A stretch of 64,000 bases of DNA from Mactromeris polynyma. Its lineage: Eukaryota; Mollusca; Bivalvia; Venerida; Mactridae. Location: the NCBI GenBank assembly GCA_032209605.1, contig JASFXZ010000026.1, forward strand, positions 3,968,001 through 4,032,000, in the 5' to 3' direction. The notes below the pieces were generated by a model. It did no database searches and was not told the origin of the DNA. It worked only from the letters and a program-made list of their open reading frames with translations. Position 1 is the first letter of the stretch. Each line of letters begins with the position of its first letter. Below, one piece after another: positions 57,601-64,000 of this stretch. Both the position numbers and the translations under genes were made by a program.

Positions 57601-60600
57601 GAGGTTACTGTGCATTTGCTGTTTGTCATATCTCAAAGAGGTTACTGTGCATTTGATGTTTGTCATATCTCAAAGAGGTTACTGTGCATTTGCTGTTTGT
57701 CATATCTTACAGAGGTTACTGTGCATTTGCTGTTTGTCATATCTTAAAGAGGTTACTGTGCATTTGCTGTTTGTCATATCATACAGAGGTTACTGTGCAT
57801 TTGCTGTTTGTCATATCTTACAGAGGTTACTGTGCATTTTCTGTTTGTCATATCTTACAGAGGTTACTGTGCATTTGCTGTTTGTCATATCATACAGAGG
57901 TTACTGTGCATTTGCTGTTTGTCATATCTTACAGAGGTTACTGTGCATTGGCTGTGCCTAGGTAATGAGTCTTAGGATTAGTCTCAGGATAGCTCTTTCT
58001 TGTCTGTTTCATTTTGATAAATTGAGCGTCATCTATACCCACTGTCTGATAATGTTGATTATGAATTGGTAGAATAAAATGAATGTACATTGATGGATGT
58101 ATACCTCATAAAACTCTGAAACATTGAATGAGGCCAACATTGAAAGATTGTTTGTTTTCTGTCCCTTTACGTACCTACCAGAAATACAGCACTAAAATAA
58201 TTTAGGACACTAGACTGCCTTCAAAGAGACTGCAAACAAAATAAGTTACTGGTTGGTGTCTCGGGAATGCAGATTAAGGTCGTCGAAATAGTGTTATATT
58301 GTTTAATTCCTGCACACTATCATTGTGTCCATGTGATTCTCAATCATAACTTTGCCACTTGTCTCTAATGACCTCTTCAATCAAGTTTGCTCGTTTATGC
58401 ATTGTATACAAGCATTTCTATAAGTAGTTATGCAAACACAGATAACTACTTTGAGTGATGAATGCTTTAAGAAATCAAACTTTGGCTTCATAAAAAATTA
58501 GATGCTTTTAAAAGAAGTTTTGTGTTGAACTCATGTGAACTGCATGTGAACTGCATGTGACTATTATGACTCCATTGAGCTTTGTCCCGCACATTCATTT
58601 AACTCCTTAAGTGATTTTTTCATTGAATTTTATTCACTCTAAGCTATCTGAGTAGAGAAGTGATATTGAAAATGATAAATACTGGACTATAATGATATTT
58701 TATGAAAAATATGTTACAAAATCTCAAATATGAATTTTTACAGTGTCTCTTATGTCAATTGTTTTCACTCATTTGCCTAAAAATAAGTCATGTAACGTGC
58801 TAAAATAAAATAGAGCTTTGTTCAAGGTTTTTCCGTTTATATACATTTGTAAAGATTGCGTTATCTGACTTTCAGAAATTTGGCCATAAAAGTAGCGGTT
58901 GTGTATCTTAGCATGGGTTGGGTTACCAGAAACATTTTTCTTATTAACTGCCATCTTTTCCACATAAAATGGTCCAAACGGCTTTTATATTTAATGCCAT
59001 TTAAAACGCAGCTATTTTGATAATGCTTAATTTTTTACCTAGCGTTAAAAGGGTTTATAGTTTATAATAAGTAAATCTTTGTTCAAAAAGTAAATTCAAC
59101 TACATGTATATACCAACTATAGTCATTTATTAATTGATTAAGTTACGAAAATTATGTTTGTAAATTAGAATATAATTATTTATATATGTATTATAAAATG
59201 AGATAAAATTGTACGACATTAGTTTCTTCATAGGTTTGAACTTGTATGTTTCAGATTTGAATTATTATTTTCAGGTATTATAGTGCTACTGTTATCAAGA
59301 TGTCAGGTGTGAGAAAACAGAGTGATGCTATATGGTTGTCTGCGGCTACAGCTAGTGTTAATTTTGTATTCACTATTGTCGCATTGTTTCTCGTTGAAAG
59401 ACTTGGTAGAAAGAAATTAATCATGGGTAGCTTAGTAGGTAAGAAATTCTATTACTAGGAGCGTAGATTCCTGTAGGCCATGTAGGCTGCAGCCATCACT
59501 TTCTTTTCAATAAATCGAAAATGAAAATGGCCAAAACTGCAATATGATATTTAATGTATGATTTCATGTTATTGTAAGCATATTTACTGGTACGAAGTAT
59601 ACACCAAAATGCATCTCTGACAATCTTGCTACAAAGATTTTCCCCTTAAATAATCCTTCACATCAATTTCAGCTAAGCTAAGCCCTTGATTGCAGTGTAA
59701 CCTCTACACAGCAGCCTTCTCTTGGGCAACAACCTCTCTTCATCAACAGTATCATTTTTTCCTGTATTGATATTACAGAAATGGTGACTAGGTTGAACAT
59801 GACATATCTTGTAGACATGTCTTCCTATCAGAAATTCTTTTGAAAGCTGAAACCAAAATTAATGATAGTCATCAGCCAATACGTGTAAAATCTGATATTA
59901 TTTTATGTCACACTTTTTGTATTTTAAATGGAGAAAAATGAAATAAGTCTTTAATTAAAATTATTCAAAGTCTCATAGGTAATATGCTATCCATAGGTGT
60001 CTGTTTTTTTCTGATGCACATTTTGTTTTTTTCTATCAGGTGTGTTATTAAGTTTGATTGTGTTAGCTGTAGGATTCCAGCTTGCGGCTTTCCATTCACC
60101 ACCAGTCACTTTTACTGAGAATTTCAATGATAGTTGTCATAGTTACAAGTAAGTAATATACTGTACAACTTTTGTTAACCATGTTTAATAACCAAATCAA
60201 TCAATTAAAGCCAGGTGGGGGCCTCGATGGCAGAGTGAATATGGTTGCTGACTTGAAACCTTTTGCCACTCTCCACTGTGGGTTCGAATCCCATCCAGGA
60301 TGTAGAATTTGTACGTGACAAAGCTATTCAGCTGGCCTACTGAAGGATGAAGGTTCTATGGAGGTGTTTATCTATGCCCCAAATAATGATAGAAAGGGCA
60401 CCTGGGGTCTTCTTCAACCCTATCAGCTGGAAAAGACACTACATGGCGCTGCCTGTTTATGTGACTTAATGCCCCATAACAAAAAGCCAGGTTATTTTAC
60501 ACATAGTTATATTTAATCAATTCTTTAAATTGATTAATAGAGCTTATATACATGTACATAAACACTTCATGATAATATAGGCTCAGTGTATTACAAAATG

Positions 60601-62994
60601 CATTGAATTTCATGCTTTGAGTTCCCTTCTTAAATAGATGTTGTTACTATTATGATCACGTTCAAACAATATAGACTTTGAATATAGTGAGAACCTTCTC
60701 ACTTGAACGTGCAGAAAAGTGAAAAAGTTGAACAAATGTGATTCCTAATTGTTTTATTTCACATGAAAAAAGTCTGAAATAACTGAAAAATATCCCTCTT
60801 GAACTTGACTAAATACAGTTACTAATTACTTACCTGGATGTACATGTATTTGGTTAAAACTTTATTTATTGTTCAGCTATACAACTCATGTAAACTTACA
60901 ATGCAATACTATAATAGTATGGATCAGAAAACATGTAAATACTTCAATTAACCTCACTTAAAGACCATCTCAATAATAAGACCATCTTAAAATTAATAAC
61001 TCAATTTTCAAGTCAATTTTCACTGTTTTGATCTTGATTCAACCTCAATATTAAGTGCACCTCAATAAGAAGACCAGTTTTCAATGGTCCCAAGGGTGGT
61101 CTTATTATTGAGGTTTTACTGTATACCGAGCTTTACATGTAAAAGTTTGTTTATAGTTGGTGTGAAGGATGTATAGAGAACGTTGATTGTGGGTTTTGTT
61201 ATAACGACTATGGTAAGGGAGTAGTGAATGGTTCATGTATGTCGATAGAAGGTGACGATTCCTCACATTCTAAAGGTAATTCTTTTTACAAAATTTGAAT
61301 TTTGATATACCTTTTTGTTTTTAAACATTTCTTGATTGTTTCGTATTCTCAGACACAAGCGTTTTCCAGATGCCAAGTGAAAAGTGCTGATTTTAATTCA
61401 GCCATGAGTTTACTGTTACCACTTCTATGAATGTTTTAGTCTTACCAATTATCGAAAAAAATATTGTGAACATTGTTCTTATTTTTTTAATTGAAAATGA
61501 TAAAGGTTATTCATTCTTTGACAGTAGTTTAAAAAGAAAATTGTACTTTTTAGAGCAGCAATTTGAACAGTGAAGACTGATCATGATTTACTGGCAGAAA
61601 CAGGACTGGTACACTTTATCTATGTCAGTTCATAGATCATATCTGATCAAGGTCAAATGAGGGGTCATAGGTCAAATAGGTCGTTTTAGGACGAAAGATA
61701 TTTTTACATTTAAACAACATCTAGTGGAGATCTATTTCTGTTATTGTAGACGGACGATGTAATGCTACTACAGGGGAAGAACCAGATCTTTTGCTTATCA
61801 ATATTGTCGGACAGATTATTCATGGATGGGAATAATGGGGCTTGGTATCTATCTCATGTTCTTTGCTCCAGGTATGTATATACATGTTTGTCAAGTGTTC
61901 CTGAAGTCCATGTATGGTACAAGTTTAGTCGGACCATTTTGTTAAAACCATTCAAAATTTATCTTTGAAGTTGTTTTTCACTGTTGATTTTCTTGACCTT
62001 CTTTATTTAAAACAAGCACACATTGATTGACCCGTTACAGCCAAAGGGGCTGGTAATTCTTGTTATGCTGTGGCACAGTGCTATGAACAATCTCCTTCTT
62101 GAGAGCCCCAATCTCCTTCATAAAAGACTTATATCTTCCATGGAAATGTTAGTAGTACTCAAACATTCCAAAGAAATTATGGAAATTGTCTAAGAAAGGT
62201 TACCTTACAATGATAGATTCATTATCAATTTCTGTGTTGGTATAGAAGAGAGAACTGAATTCATGATTTGTATATGACATAAAGTTGTAGCAAGTTTTTT
62301 TTGATTGAAATAATATTTTGGTTGGCAAAGCAAGCAGTTTACGATCATTTTGGTATGTTTGTTGGAACCACATATATTATACAAAAGGGAAGGCAAAGTG
62401 GTTGAGGGGGTGTATATACTAAGGGGTAGAGTGCCCGACTCCTAATACGATAATTGTAGGTTCAAATCCTGTTTACAGCGACATTTAATCACAAACATCA
62501 TAATCCTTGAATAAGGTGTGATCACTGGTTAAAAACCCAGGAAGGAGTGAACCAAATAAGTTCTAATAACTCGTTTCACTATCGATGTAAAATAAATAAG
62601 TTTAATGTAAAGAGTTTCCGGCTACTTCTTGCTTATGATACAGATTTAAATACAGTCAGACATTGTTCATTCGAATTCATCGGGTCTGAAATTTTATTTC
62701 AAATAATACATGGTTTTGAATAGCCCATTTAGATTTGATGTGCATAAGAAGACCTGATATATATTTCTGATGATACCAAGTATTCGGATAAAAGGTTGTC
62801 GAATACATGTGGTCCTACTATACTTGGTTTGATTTATTTAGGTATGGGACCAATGCCATGGACTATCAACTCGGAGATCTATCCACTGTGGGCCAGGAGT
62901 ACAGGAAATTCAATATCTACTGCCACAAACTGGTTGTCAAATTTAGTCGTGTCGATGACCTTCCTTACCCTAATTGAAACAATCACCAAATATG
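51681..62994 (+). CDS. SLC2A13: Proton/myo-inositol cotransporter, 9 exons, 3' end outside window, two frameshifts
   Basis: Plasma-membrane H+-coupled myo-inositol symporter of the SLC2/MFS family. Exons: 51681-52187, 53224-53383, 53954-54165, 54825-54933, 59275-59438, 60040-60148, 61157-61275, 61750-61871, 62842-62994; all GT-AG with matching phases. Motifs in order: [18 protein letters not shown] (TM1), [68 protein letters not shown], a Cys-rich outer loop (WCEGC, DCGFCY) diagnostic of HMIT, and [20 protein letters not shown]. About 551 codons are in the window; the human protein is 648 aa, and the last TM segments and tail are missing. Exon 1 has AT inserted at about 51917-51922 (after FLFGY, where DTGVVSGA should follow). 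Exon 8 lacks one base near 61792, after GEEPD, before [12 protein letters not shown]. Either an inactive copy or assembly errors. Intron 1 (52188-53223) shows nothing notable. The start is the ATG at 51681; the one at 51732 is an alternative. Confidence 0.92.
53497..53587. mobile_element. Fold-back MITE, TIR TAC(T/A)GTAAAACCTCAAT
   Basis: A 91-bp near-perfect hairpin in intron 2: TACTGTAAAACCTCAATAAT with AAGACCACCTT on the left and the inverse ending GGTTTTACTGTA on the right. TA at each end suggests mariner-type termini. Relatives lie at 53648-53686, 60948-61123 and 63671-63822. Confidence 0.75.
53648..53686. mobile_element. Solo end of the same fold-back MITE
   Basis: GGTCTTATTATTGAGGTCTT followed by AAGGAGAGGTTTTACTGTA. 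Only the right end is present. It lies 61 bp from the full copy. Confidence 0.65.
54414..54500. repeat. About 19-20 bp tandem repeat in intron 3
   Basis: Five copies of TTTTGTAATAAAAACCC with small length changes. A further related piece lies near 54690. Confidence 0.85.
55158..56286. repeat. 72-bp minisatellite in intron 4
   Basis: About 15-16 units; the core runs AACCTCTCTTAAGCAACCTC, CTCTCTTAACAGCAGTAGCA, AAGTTTCCTGAATTCAGAAT, TACTATCAAATA. One unit (near 55251) lacks two bases. The period is a multiple of three, so the minus strand stays open for hundreds of codons without being a gene. Single related pieces lie at 54236 and 59698. Confidence 0.95.
57405..57958. repeat. 37-bp minisatellite in intron 4
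   Basis: About 15 units of GAGGTTACTGTGCATTTGCT then GTTTGTCATATCTCAAA, with variants CACACA, TTACA and ATACA before the GAGG. The period shifts the frame each unit; the overlapping plus-strand frames are artefacts. Confidence 0.95.
60216..60482 (+). mobile_element. tRNA-derived SINE with 9-bp target duplication
   Basis: About 267 bp in intron 6. An A-box-like TGGCAGAGTGAATATGG lies near 60228 and a B box GGTTCGAATCC at 60281-60291. AAAGCCAGG occurs directly before (60207-60215) and after (60483-60491) as a target-site duplication. The body contains TGTACGTGACAAAGCT, a motif echoed in the SINE near the right edge. Confidence 0.85.
60948..61123. mobile_element. Diverged copy of the fold-back MITE family
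   Basis: Begins AACCTCACTTAAAGACCATC and ends GGTCTTATTATTGAGGTTTT then ACTGTA. Longer than the 91-bp copy, with an extra internal CAATAATAAGACC. It lies just upstream of exon 7. Confidence 0.7.
62395..62600 (+). mobile_element. Degenerate tRNA-headed SINE
   Basis: Contains GGGGTAGAGTGCCCGACTCC and a B box GGTTCAAATCC at 62459-62469, spaced like a tRNA promoter. It lacks acceptor-stem pairing, so it is not a tRNA gene. It lies in intron 8. Confidence 0.55.
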
Positions 62995-63670
62995 GTAATT
63001 ACATTTCAAATTTTCTGTTTTGATGTTAATAGTGCCTTTAAAAACGTAATGATAAAATCAAGTCCTGTCATGTGATTCTTTGGGAAACTGAAAATGATGT
63101 TGAATTTTGTGCACAATATTACAGCTACGACTGTAGAAAACCTATGCCCCCTGATAAGTAACCAATCAGCATTGGACAACCATGACCAAATCATTATGTT
63201 GCTCTCTACCAATGGTTCATGGGTTATTTAGTTAACAGTTTCCAGTTTTTTCAAATGCTGTTTATCCAATACAGCCATTTCATTGGTTGATTCATAATTT
63301 GAATAAGATTTTTGGACCAATCATAACACTTGGCCTTCAAAGCAACTTGAAGGCAGCACTTTGTTTGATATTTTTGTCTGTAAAGATTCTATGAAACATT
63401 TAAAAACTAGCTAATGAACCCACAAATGAGGATTGTCCTGAATCTTATCATTAATCATGGGAAACCAATATGGTAAGCAATATCAACAACTGATTTATAC
63501 ATAGCCTTCACTATGTATTCTATGTCTTCTTTGGTTCTTTTTACTACAGAAACCTTATGTTTACTTAGCTCAAGGCTTGTGTCATAAAGCCTAGAATAAT
63601 TTTTTTATTTAATCTACATTTGTTTTTCAGAATTTCTAAGTGTTTTATATTGTAGCCCATCTTTGGCACA
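62995..63670. other. Intron 9 sequence
   Basis: Starts with the donor GTAATT after exon 9. AT-rich, with no repeat or exon recognised. The final SLC2A13 exon(s) are not found before the window ends. Confidence 0.6.
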
Positions 63671-63822
63671 TACTGTAAAACCTCGCTTAAAAACCACCTC
63701 AGAATTAAGACAGCCTCATTTATATGGCAATGTTATCATGTATTATCATGGACCAGATTTTAATTTTTCTTCCTTATTTGCTTCTGAACCAATAGTGGTC
63801 TTATTACTGAGGTATCAGTGTA
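63671..63822. mobile_element. Diverged copy of the fold-back MITE family
   Basis: Left end TACTGTAAAACCTCGCTTAA then AAACCACCTC; right end GTGGTCTTATTACTGAGG then TATCAGTGTA. The left end is the closest match in the window to the start of the 72-bp minisatellite unit. Confidence 0.65.
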
Positions 63823-63839
63823 CTTCACTACTAATTTTG

Positions 63840-64000
63840 GCCTGCCTGGTTGATACGGTGCTAATCTAGAGGTTGTGGGTTCGAAACCTCGGGCAAGGTG
63901 TATGTTCTTCCGTGACAGTTTGACTGAAGATTAGTTATTTGTCCTCTACCTCTGAACACTGATTGGAGAAGTTGTTAGTTGCTAATGGAGGAACAGGTAA
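63840..64000 (+). mobile_element. tRNA-headed SINE, cut by the window edge
   Basis: A B box GGTTCGAAACC lies at 63878-63888, preceded by an A-box-like GATACGGTGCTAATCTAGAG region. The body has TTCTTCCGTGACAGTTTGAC, similar to the body of the SINE at 60216-60482. Confidence 0.6.

Noticed and set aside
57352..57965. Four plus-strand frames with repeated [10 protein letters not shown]
   Set aside because: Translations of the 37-bp minisatellite in three frames; inside an intron of SLC2A13.
62430..62480. A functional tRNA gene
   Set aside because: A and B box-like motifs are present but the acceptor and anticodon stems do not pair; it is a degenerate SINE head.

Overview
The window is AT-rich, intron-bearing animal DNA dominated by tandem repeats and mobile elements. 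The one conserved host gene (an H+/myo-inositol transporter of the SLC2A13/HMIT family), the tRNA-headed SINEs, a DUF6589-type multi-exon gene and the LINE type point to a lophotrochozoan, most likely a mollusc. The phylum is an inference. I found no prokaryotic features, CRISPR array, rRNA gene or intact tRNA gene.

Layout. Positions 255-23760 are almost wholly satellite DNA. A composite module of non-repetitive blocks (called A, C and D here) carries several minisatellites. It is present as two large copies (about 0.9-9.0 kb and 9.98-23.76 kb) with a truncated third piece at 9115-9870. Copy 1 has expanded a GATA-rich array, a 44-bp array and a 57-bp array. Copy 2 has instead expanded a 49-bp array to about 11.3 kb, with a recent 1592-bp higher-order duplication inside it. 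Blocks A and C hold traces of a decayed coding sequence. From 23.76 to 37.2 kb there is AT-rich noncoding DNA with TA-flanked and TTA-flanked MITEs, one nested inside another, a 1.7-kb long inverted repeat and no convincing host gene.

At 37.6-43.06 kb lies a LINE whose two long ORFs are uninterrupted: ORF1 (640 aa) and ORF2 (1165 aa, endonuclease plus reverse transcriptase). At 43.7-51.5 kb is a 15-exon gene of the DUF6589 type with tandem PHD fingers and a D-D-E-like residue set. It is flanked by GTCGAA-type repeats and I read it as a decaying DNA transposon. Its right end lies about 200 bp upstream of the SLC2A13 start codon.

SLC2A13 occupies 51681-62994 on the + strand as nine exons and continues past the right edge. 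Splice sites and phases agree throughout, but exon 1 carries a 2-bp insertion and exon 8 a 1-bp deletion, so the gene as given does not translate. Its introns hold three minisatellites, fold-back MITEs of one family and tRNA-derived SINEs. The 72-bp intronic minisatellite appears to have grown from the end of that MITE family.
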